7,394 nt of DNA. Source: an uncultured Cellvibrio sp. GTDB lineage: Bacteria; Pseudomonadota; Gammaproteobacteria; Pseudomonadales; Cellvibrionaceae. A program made the translations under genes and the position numbers. The stretch lies in contig CAMPIG010000239.1 of NCBI GenBank assembly GCA_946886255.1, forward strand, positions 1 through 7,394, written 5' to 3'. The notes beneath the pieces were generated by a model that was given only the letters and a program-made list of their open reading frames with translations, was not told the DNA's origin and made no database searches. Below, piece after piece: positions 1-6,700 of this stretch (the stretch's first letter is position 1; every line of letters starts with the position of its first letter).

Positions 1-101
1 CTCCTGTCACATTTATTAGGCTTATTTATCCGATTTATAAAAATCAGTCTGCCCGTGCGTGTGACAAAATACAATGGCTTTAACGCGTGCTTATATTAAT
101 C
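1..101. other. Non-coding tail downstream of the dehydrogenase gene
   Basis: No gene is seen here. On the minus strand this is the 3' flank of the dehydrogenase operon. It has no GC-rich hairpin with a T run, so no intrinsic terminator is supported. A 7-bp inverted repeat (TGTCACA at 5-11, TGTGACA at 60-66) and a weak A+T palindrome near 34-44 are present. The last minus-strand bases read ACAGGAG, which could be a ribosome binding site for a further operon gene outside the window. That is only inference. Confidence 0.4.
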
Positions 102-1427
102 CTATTCTTCTGCCGTTATCCGCCAGATAACATTTCCCACATCATCTGCCACTAATAATGCGCCGCTCTTATCAATCGCGACGCCTACCGGGCGACCATA
201 GGCATCACCTTCTTCACTGAGGAATCCGGTCAGTACATCCAGGGGCTGGCCCGAGGGCTTACCGCTGGCGAAAGGGACGAAGATAACCTTGTAACCGCTG
301 TGAGGTTTGCGGTTCCAGGAGCCGTGGAGGCCGATAAACATGCCGTCGGCAAATTGCGCTGGCAATTGATTTCCCGCCGAATGCACCAAGCCTAATGCAG
401 CAGTGTGGGCGCCCAAGGCGTAGTCCGGCACGATGGCTTTAGCCACCAGATCCGGACGTTGTGGTTCTACCCGCTCGTCGACATGTTGGCCGAAGTAACT
501 GTAAGGCCAGCCGTAAAAACCGCCCTCCTGCACAGACGTTAAGTAGTCAGGTACCAGGTCGCTGCCCAGTTCATCGCGCTCGTTAACCACCGTCCACAAC
601 TTGCCCGTGTTCGGCTCCCACGCCATGCCGTTGGGATTGCGCAAGCCGGAGGCAAAGATGCGATGCTCGCCGCTGGCGATGTCCATTTCCCAGATGGCGG
701 CACGACCTTCTTCCACGGCCATGCCCTGCTCCGCCGCGTTGCTGTTGGAGCCGGTGGTGACATAGAGTTTGGTCCCGTCGGCATCAGGGATAAGGTTTTT
801 GGTCCAGTGATGATTCAGTTTACCGGCCGGTAAATCCACCAATTTGGTGGACGGTTCGGTAATTTCTGTGGCATCCGCTGTGTAGGGAAAACTGACCACA
901 GCATCGGTATTGGCGACGTAAAGTCGGTCGTCTACCAGTGCCATCCCGAACGGGGAATTCAGGTCTTCGAGAAACGCCGTGCGCACCTCTGCCACGCCAT
1001 CATTGTCCGCATCGCGCAATAAAGTAATACGGTTGGCACTGGGTGCAGAGGCACCGGCCTTGGCCATCACTTTACCCATTACCCAACCTTTGAGGCCCGG
1101 TCTGCCTTCTGCGCGCGCTGGCGCATTGGTTTCCGCCACTAACACATCGCCGTTGGGTAGCACATACAACCAGCGCGGGTGATCCAGATTACGGGCGAAG
1201 GCATTTACCTGGGTCCCTGCAGTGGCAGTCGGTTCAGCATCATCCGGCCAACCTTCGGCCGGTGCAATATTGACGGTGGGCAGCAAGGTTTCCTGCGGTT
1301 CTGGCAACTGGGGATGAGCGCCGATACCAGCTTCCACCGGCAAGCGTGCACTTTCCCCGCAGCCTGTCAGCACTGATACCAGCAGCACAGCGCCAGCCAT
1401 CCACTGAAACATGGCTGCCGCCTTCAC
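102..1427 (-). CDS. PQQ-dependent glucose/sorbosone dehydrogenase family lipoprotein
   Basis: The product has 441 aa from a GTG start. The family consists of six-bladed beta-propeller quinoproteins that oxidise sugars or aldehydes in the periplasm; the substrate here cannot be read from sequence. Residues 1-23 form a lipoprotein signal (Lys2, hydrophobic core, lipobox LTGC with Cys23). Gly24 follows the Cys, so outer-membrane sorting is expected. Propeller features include [19 protein letters not shown] (about 81-99), an NHHW motif whose His206/His207 are candidates for the catalytic base, a GLRNPNG motif (Arg263-Asn264), YGWPY (305-309), HGSWNRKP (about 368-375) and GRPVGVAID near Arg412. 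GTG at 1427 is preferred over ATG at 1412 because GGGAG lies 7 nt upstream, it supplies the N-terminal Lys, and it overlaps the previous stop as TAGTG. The frame stays open upstream to 1625, but that stretch overlaps the DUF3309 gene. It is the last gene of a four-gene operon. The family call is firm; the exact function is open. Confidence 0.88.
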   Translation of the reverse strand: MKAAAMFQWMAGAVLLVSVLTGCGESARLPVEAGIGAHPQLPEPQETLLPTVNIAPAEGWPDDAEPTATAGTQVNAFARNLDHPRWLYVLPNGDVLVAETNAPARAEGRPGLKGWVMGKVMAKAGASAPSANRITLLRDADNDGVAEVRTAFLEDLNSPFGMALVDDRLYVANTDAVVSFPYTADATEITEPSTKLVDLPAGKLNHHWTKNLIPDADGTKLYVTTGSNSNAAEQGMAVEEGRAAIWEMDIASGEHRIFASGLRNPNGMAWEPNTGKLWTVVNERDELGSDLVPDYLTSVQEGGFYGWPYSYFGQHVDERVEPQRPDLVAKAIVPDYALGAHTAALGLVHSAGNQLPAQFADGMFIGLHGSWNRKPHSGYKVIFVPFASGKPSGQPLDVLTGFLSEEGDAYGRPVGVAIDKSGALLVADDVGNVIWRITAEE

Positions 1428-1585
1428 TAGACAACTCCCAGTAGGACCAATACCAGCAGGATGACCAACACCAACCCTAAACCGCCGGTAGGGCCGTAAC
1501 CCCAACTGCGACTGTGGGGCCATGCGGGGAAGGCGCCAATTAATAACAGAATCAAAATGATGATCAGGATAGTTCCGACAGACAT
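1427..1585 (-). CDS. DUF3309 family small membrane protein
   Basis: The product has 52 aa. It reads as a hydrophobic helix (residues 4-18), then the hallmark central motif [16 protein letters not shown] (22-37), then a second very hydrophobic helix (38-52). This layout and motif match the DUF3309 family, whose molecular function is not known. Members are often found beside stress-related envelope proteins. AAGGAG at 1593-1598 stands 7 nt before the ATG. The stop TAG shares its G with the GTG start of the dehydrogenase (TAGTG), so the two are probably translationally coupled. The gene is too short for usual ORF cut-offs and is easily missed. Confidence 0.9.
   Translation of the reverse strand: MSVGTILIIILILLLIGAFPAWPHSRSWGYGPTGGLGLVLVILLVLVLLGVV
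1435..1439 (-). promoter_or_regulatory. Ribosome binding site that decides the GTG start of the dehydrogenase
   Basis: On the minus strand GGGAG sits inside the last codons of the DUF3309 gene, 7 nt before GTG at 1427. The downstream ATG (1412) has only an AAGG-like sequence near it. Together with the TAGTG overlap this favours the GTG start and translational coupling to the upstream gene. Confidence 0.6.
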
Positions 1586-1614
1586 ATGTGTTCTCCTTAA
1601 TGTTGATAATTGAC

Positions 1615-1629
1615 CCGTGCATCACACGG
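1615..1629 (-). other. Small hairpin in the gap between the microprotein and DUF3309 genes
   Basis: CCGTG and CACGG form a perfect 5-bp stem around a 5-nt loop in the 60-nt intercistronic gap. On the minus (sense) strand no T run follows, so it is not a terminator for the operon. On the plus strand it is followed by TATTTTT, but no plus-strand gene ends here. It could affect mRNA processing or stability. Confidence 0.25.
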
Positions 1630-1645
1630 TATTTTTAACACCCCA

Positions 1646-1717
1646 TCACAACAATAAAATCAGCAAAATAATGATGGGTATCGGTACACCGAGTAGCCAT
1701 AAAAGAATCGCGTGCAT
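1646..1717 (-). CDS. 23-aa hydrophobic membrane microprotein
   Basis: The predicted product begins MHAILLWLLG, then has a VPIPIII kink and ends in a run of Leu/Ile. It is almost entirely hydrophobic and would form one short membrane helix with little outside the bilayer. Evidence that it is a gene: a strong AAGGAG (1725-1730) with 7-nt spacing to the ATG, placement 27 nt after the stop of the 340-aa gene, and the same strand and spacing style as its neighbours. I recall similar tiny proteins with a G-[IV]-P-[IL]-P-I core in other proteobacteria, but I know of no assigned function and could not check this. It may be a membrane partner of the 340-aa or DUF3309 protein; that is inference. Confidence 0.7.
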   Translation of the reverse strand: MHAILLWLLGVPIPIIILLILLL

Positions 1718-1744
1718 AATCCTTCTCCTTTAAAAATTTATTGT

Positions 1745-2767
1745 TTACAGATCGCGTTGGCGGCCGCCGAAGGTTGCTGCCAGGCTCGCTGAAAATGCCC
1801 CAATTAATAAAGAGACAAAGAACCATAAGGAAGCATAGGCAGAGGCTGCGCGTGCTTTATCAGCTGCTTCTTTTGCGGTGGCTTGCGCCTCTTGCCAGCC
1901 GGTTTGCACGCGCTCGTAGGCATCGTTAACCCGTTGTTCGGCTTCTGTTTGCGATAAATCGGTTTCCTGCGCAATTAATTGCGCAACGTAACTTACATCT
2001 TCTTGTGGCAAGTCACCGTCTTCACGCAAGCCACGCATAAAAATACGCACGACTTCGGCCGTATTTTCTGCCGCGTTATCCTCAGCGGCGTCCGTCCTGG
2101 CTGGTACATCGGTCGTGGCTACCATGGCAGCAGGTTCAGAAGCGTTGGGGTTCGTTTGCGGGTTGGTGGTTTCAGTTGCTGGCGCCTGATTGGCAGTGCC
2201 GTTCGTTGGTTGGCGACGGAAGAGTGAATCAACAAAGTAATCGACGCTCTTCTCCAGTTCACCACCGTCAAGTTCCATTTGTCCGGCTGTGGCACTGGCG
2301 GTAGAAGCCAAGCCACCCACCACGGAAGAGCCAGCTTTTATTCCACCACTGATAATCGCACCGGTCACTGAACTTAAAAATGCGGCCGTAGCTAAGGTCG
2401 CTACCGACCAAGCGAGAAAGCCATGAGCGGTATCACGAAAATAAACTTCGTGCGTGTGCACGCCGACCCATTTGGTTCTGAGTCGTCCTGCGATATAACC
2501 GCCAATAGCCGAGGCGGCAAAAGCCATAAATATCACCCAGATAATGGTGGATACACCGAAGGTGGTTGCACTGATTCCTTCACCAGACCAGGGCGAAGTC
2601 GTGGCAAATCCCAAGCCAGCGCCGAGGATTAACAAGATCAACGACAAACCTGCCGCCGCTGCTGCACCGGCAAAGATGGCGCCCCAGGAAACCGCGCTGA
2701 CAGAAACTGCCCCGAGATTTGCTGCATCACTTCGATAAGAGGAATTTTCTTCAAGAGTGGTTTGCAT
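1745..2767 (-). CDS. Uncharacterised multi-pass membrane protein, first gene of the operon
   Basis: The product has 340 aa. Likely membrane segments are residues 26-56 (AVSWGAIFAG start, Ala/Gly-rich), 71-95 (ends IGGYIAGRL) and 115-143, with a fourth at 312-333 just before the C-terminal RQRDL. Between the third and fourth lies a soluble part of about 165 residues: a Ser/Gly stretch, a low-complexity Thr/Asn/Pro/Ala/Glu region (188-238) and predicted charged helices (238-310) that may form a coiled coil. The N-terminal half resembles proteins annotated PhnA-like or YrzE-like in databases, names that do not imply phosphonate metabolism. I am unsure of that match. AAGGAG (2774-2779) lies 6 nt before the ATG. 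The small membrane proteins downstream suggest a role in the envelope or stress response, by inference only. Confidence 0.85.
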   Translation of the reverse strand: MQTTLEENSSYRSDAANLGAVSVSAVSWGAIFAGAAAAAGLSLILLILGAGLGFATTSPWSGEGISATTFGVSTIIWVIFMAFAASAIGGYIAGRLRTKWVGVHTHEVYFRDTAHGFLAWSVATLATAAFLSSVTGAIISGGIKAGSSVVGGLASTASATAGQMELDGGELEKSVDYFVDSLFRRQPTNGTANQAPATETTNPQTNPNASEPAAMVATTDVPARTDAAEDNAAENTAEVVRIFMRGLREDGDLPQEDVSYVAQLIAQETDLSQTEAEQRVNDAYERVQTGWQEAQATAKEAADKARAASAYASLWFFVSLLIGAFSASLAATFGGRQRDL

Positions 2768-2801
2768 ATCGATCTCCTTTTTCGTTTGCGTAGAATTATT
2801 T

Positions 2802-2807
2802 TTTATA
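2802..2807 (-). promoter_or_regulatory. Candidate -10 element for the membrane-protein operon
   Basis: On the minus strand TATAAA is preceded directly by C (CTATAAAA) and lies about 35 nt before the ATG at 2767. This would give a short leader starting near 2795. The hexamer 17 bp upstream is ACTACT, a poor sigma-70 -35 box. A good -10 with a preceding C and a weak -35 is the pattern of sigma-S promoters and would fit a stress operon, but that is inference from one site. Confidence 0.3.
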
Positions 2808-2853
2808 GAGTACTGAAACGCGAAAGTAGTTTAGGAGGTAATAACGGTCTGTT

Positions 2854-2879
2854 CGCTCACACACTTACTGTTGTGAGCG
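2854..2879. repeat. Perfect 8-bp inverted repeat, candidate operator
   Basis: CGCTCACA (2854-2861) and TGTGAGCG (2872-2879) are exact reverse complements separated by 10 bp. The arms resemble lac-operator half sites (TTGTGAGCG) in everted order. The site lies 87-112 bp upstream of the membrane-protein start, about 45-70 bp behind the candidate -10. That position suits an activator or repressor site. No T run follows, so it is not a terminator. Confidence 0.4.
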
Positions 2880-2930
2880 CGATGACGCGGAAATACAGAG
2901 ATAATTTCAGGCTGTGGGTTAACGTGGTTA

Positions 2931-2969
2931 AGCGAAGCGGTACGGATCGATATCTTGATAAGCTTCGCT
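2931..2969. repeat. 8-bp inverted repeat with a 23-nt centre
   Basis: AGCGAAGC (2931-2938) pairs exactly with GCTTCGCT (2962-2969). The centre contains a second small palindrome (TATCTTGATA, 2951-2960). It could form a hairpin or bind a regulator upstream of the operon. No T run is adjacent. Confidence 0.3.
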
Positions 2970-3217
2970 ACTTTGGCATCGCGACGCACTTTTCATTGAG
3001 ACTGAATAACAAGAAAATAAAACTGCAAATTGGAGGAGCTTAAGTTTAGAAAGATCTTATAGAGGAGGGAGACAATAGAATCCTGGGCTCAAAAACGATA
3101 TAAAGCACCAAAAATCCAAACAAGAATTGCAGCAGATAATCCAAAAGCTGGAAAGCGCCGGGATCTAACAATGCGCTGAATAACTTTTGCTTCAGAGTAA
3201 TATTACTAACCGGGCTC

Positions 3218-3319
3218 TCACCACGGATTCGGATTAGGAATCACCACATTAAAAATAATGTTGATCAACAACAGCGATACACACAGCAGGATTTGTTTGG
3301 AAGGGCTGAGTTCTTTCAT
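3218..3319 (-). CDS. Tentative 33-aa single-helix membrane microprotein
   Basis: The frame starts ATG with MKELSPSKQ, a charged N-terminus, followed by one hydrophobic helix (about residues 10-28), and ends NPNPNPW-like after a Val/Ile stretch. A weak ribosome binding site (AAGAGA, 3327-3332) stands 7 nt before the ATG. The charge and hydrophobicity pattern is what a small inner-membrane protein would show. It is short and I recognise no family, so it could be chance. The DNA after its stop stays open in another frame to 3046 with membrane-like character, which also leaves room for a decayed or frameshifted larger gene. Confidence 0.35.
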   Translation of the reverse strand: MKELSPSKQILLCVSLLLINIIFNVVIPNPNPW

Positions 3320-3336
3320 TTTTTTATCTCTTATTT

Positions 3337-3504
3337 TTATGTTGCGATCAAAGCGCAATGCGCAACAGCTTGTTTTATAACTTCTTTAACACTGAGCAGT
3401 GAAATAGCGCCGAAAATATTAAAGAAACCTATAACCAAGTCCTTATGAGATTTTTTAAGTACAGTCAATTTCAAAATCGGGGTTTGTATCGGCGCGGGCC
3501 ACAT
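3337..3504 (-). CDS. Tentative 55-aa small protein of unknown function
   Basis: The frame begins MWPAPIQTP, then has a Lys-rich stretch (VLKKSHKD, 15-22), a hydrophobic segment (LVIGFFNIFGAISLL, 23-37) and an amphipathic tail. It ends 17 nt before the 33-aa frame, so the two would be in tandem. There is no clear Shine-Dalgarno; a GTGGG about 10 nt upstream is weak. A TTG at residue 11 is an alternative start. Real coding is uncertain: the pattern is protein-like but no family is recognised and the region is A+T-rich. Confidence 0.22.
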   Translation of the reverse strand: MWPAPIQTPILKLTVLKKSHKDLVIGFFNIFGAISLLSVKEVIKQAVAHCALIAT

Positions 3505-3529
3505 ACATCAGAAGACCCACATCAGAAGA
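3505..3529. repeat. Short tandem direct repeat
   Basis: ACATCAGAAGA occurs at 3505-3515 and again at 3519-3529, a 14-bp period with CCC between the copies. It lies just upstream of the tentative 55-aa frame. It may be replication slippage or a pair of binding sites. Confidence 0.4.
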
Positions 3530-3569
3530 AAAAAGCTACAACCTGATTTTTCTTATTAGCCTTGGCGTT

Positions 3570-3599
3570 ATTTTGCACACAAGGGTTTTTTCAAGTCAA
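3570..3599 (-). promoter_or_regulatory. Candidate sigma-70 promoter pointing at the small-ORF cluster
   Basis: On the minus strand TTGACT (3594-3599) is 18 bp from CAAAAT (3570-3575). The -35 is good (5 of 6) and the -10 moderate (4 of 6). Transcription would start near 3563 and run through both small ORFs. In A+T-rich DNA such matches arise by chance. Confidence 0.28.
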
Positions 3600-3682
3600 T
3601 TATATTTCGTTCATTTTTTAACAAGTTTGTCGATCTTGTTTAACAGTTCAAGAAAACTCTCTCCACTTAATTGTTGCTTATA

Positions 3683-3721
3683 AAAAAACTCCCGCAAGAC
3701 AAGTCTTAGCGGGAGTTTTTT
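3683..3721 (-). terminator. Intrinsic terminator of the pectate lyase gene
   Basis: The stem is CTCCCGC-AAGAC paired with GTCTT-A-GCGGGAG (3689-3715), with one bulged A. It is flanked by an A run (3683-3688) and a T run (3716-3721) that can extend the pairing. Read on the minus strand it ends in a run of T, 46 nt after the pectate lyase stop. The near-perfect symmetry means it could also stop plus-strand transcription. Confidence 0.9.
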
Positions 3722-3761
3722 CGACTTTCAGTTATATCTTGAACGTCTTTACTGATAGCGC

Positions 3762-6700
3762 TTACAAGCAGGGCACCTTACCGAGACCCAACACGTAGTA
3801 GCGATCGCCAGCCAAGGGTGAGTTGAATGGCAATACACCGTCACGGCCTGCAGTCGCACTTACGTAATCAACCAAATCCTGGCCAGCATCAAAACGCCAA
3901 TCAGCAATGCTGTTTTGCGATCTGGAGGAATACTGCTGCGTAAGATTGCCTACACTGCCTGACGAGTTGGTGATCTGACCTTGAGTGGCTCCATCAATGT
4001 TACAAGCACCATCGGCGAACCACAGATATGTACGGTCTGCTCTGAAGTTACCGTCACTCACGTCATCAGCAAGGTTGGCTTGTAACTCGTCGAGCGAAGC
4101 CTCAACCGAACTCTTCTCCTGATGCGCCTGGTTCACAACAAAGGCATTGTCTTCCCACAATACACTCGCACCCACACGCACGCTCAGAATGTCTTTGCGA
4201 TAGTTCACGAAGACATTATTGAACATATGTGAGGTACCACGGCGAATCAACGGAATACGACGCAGGGTATTACCCAATGAATCGTAGCTGCCATCGCGGG
4301 TGATAAACGCGTTGTGGTGCATGGTCGTGGTGATTTGCGCATTGATAGTCCGGCTGTCGCTGGAACCATGCAAGGAAGCACGTTTTACATCGACCAGTTT
4401 GTTGTAAGAAATGGTGATGTCATAGGCACCGACTTTTACATCAAAGGCGGCATCGCCAGTGGTGTCAAAGTTATTGCGATGAATCCAGATATCGTGTGAT
4501 TCGCCGGTAGCGCGAATCATGTCGGGATCAAGGCCATGGTCTTCCGTGTGACCGGCACCCACAAAATTCAAGTGGGTCAGAATCACGCTGTTAGATGTTT
4601 GAATCGCTTGACCAGAACTATCGCGACCAATCGCAAAACCATTGAAACGGAAGAAAGCTTCACTCATCCGACCATCAAGGGTTTTGTTAGAGCCGACAAC
4701 GATATTACGAATAGGCAAATCCGCTTCATTCAGCGCGTTGTTGAAGAATTCGCTCACACAATTAGCGCTGGAAATACCTTTGCTGGAACACCATTGGGTG
4801 TAGTTAATACATTGTGCTTCGGTCGCACCCAGGTGTGATTGAACGGCGGCATTACCGCATTGCAAACGGTACATGGCAATTTCAGATGGATTCGCAAAAT
4901 CAAATTTATCGAACACGATCCAATTGTGCGCGTTATCGGTAATCGCATCATAAATTTGTTGCTCTACCGAGGTGCTGCCATTTTTGTTGATGATGGTCAG
5001 CTTGCTGTTGCCGTTCGGGTCGTAACCACCGCGTGCGTTCTCACCGTAGCCCACCGGTTGACCCAGGGTTTGCGCCAGACACTCAACAATTTCCTGATCA
5101 CTTTGCAAGGAGGTATCACGCCAGTTCACGTTAGGATTGGTAGCGAGGTTGATACAGTCGTTGCTCAACGGACCAGAGTAATCCGGCAGTGAAGAGTTAG
5201 CCGCGCTGCTGCTGGAGTTTGCTACAGAAGACGAACTGCTAGCCGGCGCACTTGAACTGGACGGTGCTGGCGCACTGCTGCTGGATGGCGGTGTAACGCT
5301 GGAAGCAGAAGAGGCACTACTGGCCGGAATCGTACCGGTCGCGTTATAGACTTCGAACTCTGCAATCTGCGGCGCGGTGCTGGCACTATCGATCATCAGA
5401 TTCACTTTGCTTGCGGCAACGCTGGCGAAACTGATAACACGCGCACTACCCAAGGTAGAACCGGACGCTAACACCTGGCCATTATCGTTATTCACCAACC
5501 GCCAACTGGTTGTTGCGTTGTTAAGTTCACGAATGATGACGGTATTGAAGCTGCCGCTCAAACCTTTCACAGAGACGCGCTGACCGCTGGATGAACTGGG
5601 AGACCAGTAGCTGCTCAGGTCGCCATCCGTTACGTTGCCGTAGCTGGTACCACCGCCTTTACTACTGCCATCGGCAGCGGCATCGTCAGCAATGTTAGGT
5701 CCTAACTCTCCTGGTTCTTCGTTCGGCGCAGAACTGGCACTGGAAGAACTGACGGGAGCGGCAGAACTGGATGACGAAGCCGGCGCGCTGCTGGCGGCGG
5801 CAGTGGTAAGCTCAAGGTAATCCAGGTTCGGGCCACCGGAAGATGTAACAGCCGTTGCGCGAATCACGTTAGTACCTGCGCTTAACGTCAGCGTCATGCT
5901 TTGCTCCGCCCAGTTAGTCCAGGCGCCGGTGCCGTTGAAAGCGAGGCTGCTGTTAACAACCTGGCCATTAACAGTGATCGACATAGCGCGATTGCTGGTG
6001 GTGCCGTTAGCAAAACGGAACTTGGCCGTCGCTTGACCTGCCGCTACACCGGTAACCGTCCATTCCACATAACTTCCAGCGACGTTTTCGTAATCCACGA
6101 AACCTGCACCGGTGTAACCGTTGTGAATGTTGTCCACGGTACCGCGATCAATGTAGGCATTTTCAGCCTGCAATGTTTGCGTGCCGCCAGTGGCCGGAGT
6201 AGAGCTGGATGAAGAACTTACAGGCGTGCTGGAAGAAGAACTTGCCGGCGCGCTGGAACTGGAAGAACTGCCCGGATCAACGCTGCAAGAACCGTCCGAC
6301 GTCGCGAGACCTTTACCCGCACCCGCCGTTGCTATCACGATGCTTTTTGTACAATTCACAGCATCTAACTGATAGGAATAGGGAATGCTGATAGAGGTTG
6401 TAGAGACCGGATTGGGACCTGCCGGAAATTCATCCGCTGCAGAAGCCCAGGTCACGTTTTCAAAGATGTTGTCTTTGAGATCCCAATAGCCCATTTCATC
6501 GGTGTAGAAAGTACCGATGGGATTGTGGGCGTTTTCGAAATGGTTGTGCTCAGCTTTAATTTCGCCGCCCATACGCGGGTTCATACCGGATTTGGTAATA
6601 CCGTTGTAATAATTGTTAAACGCATGTGCAGTGCCATGACGTAACAGTGGTAAACGCGAATCGATATTTTCATAACGGTTGTGGTGGAAGGTAACGAACG

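Larger units (their letters stand above)
2768..3761. other. About 1 kb between the pectate lyase and the membrane-protein operon
   Basis: No gene over 60 codons is convincing here. Read from the right on the minus strand, it holds the pectate lyase terminator, a possible promoter (3570-3599), two tentative small ORFs (3337-3504 and 3218-3319), a stretch open in a shifted frame (3046-3240) that lacks a good start, two inverted repeats (2931-2969 and 2854-2879) and the likely promoter and leader of the membrane-protein operon (about 2768-2830). The stretch 3320-3690 is visibly A+T-rich compared with the flanking genes. The 93-codon plus-strand frame at 2762-3043 has no recognisable domain and lies antisense to the operon leader, so it is not called. 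Confidence 0.5.

Noticed and set aside
5..66. TGTCACA / TGTGACA inverted repeat as an operator or terminator
   Set aside because: The arms are 7 bp with a 48-bp gap and no T run. This is too weak to call.
1428..1625. N-terminal extension of the dehydrogenase frame up to an ATG at 1625
   Set aside because: This stretch covers the whole DUF3309 gene in another frame, encodes no signal or domain, and puts the clear lipoprotein signal 66 residues inside the protein.
1635..1826. 63-codon minus-strand frame across the microprotein and the end of the 340-aa gene
   Set aside because: It overlaps two better supported genes in another frame and has no domain-like sequence.
2762..3043. 93-codon plus-strand frame starting over the 340-aa gene's start
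   Set aside because: No ribosome binding site, no recognisable domain, and it runs antisense through the operon's leader and the inverted repeats.
3341..3366. GTTGCG / CGCAAC inverted repeat
   Set aside because: Only 6 bp per arm with alternative pairings inside, in a stretch that may be the end of a small frame. It could be chance.
3620..3640. AACAAG / CTTGTT inverted repeat as a second terminator
   Set aside because: Short A+T-rich arms with no GC core. The strong hairpin at 3683-3721 already accounts for termination.
4536..5192. Two plus-strand frames of 100 and 117 codons
   Set aside because: They are antisense to the second PL1 domain, whose reading is strongly supported. They show only complement-derived composition.
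5184..6269. Ser-linker DNA considered as a CRISPR or tandem repeat array
   Set aside because: The repeats are irregular at DNA level, in frame with the protein, and lack unique spacers of constant length.
5901..6391. Plus-strand frames antisense to the CBM35 module and linker 1, including a Glu/Leu-rich one
   Set aside because: The Glu/Leu richness is the complement of the Ser codons in the linker. No ribosome binding site or domain.
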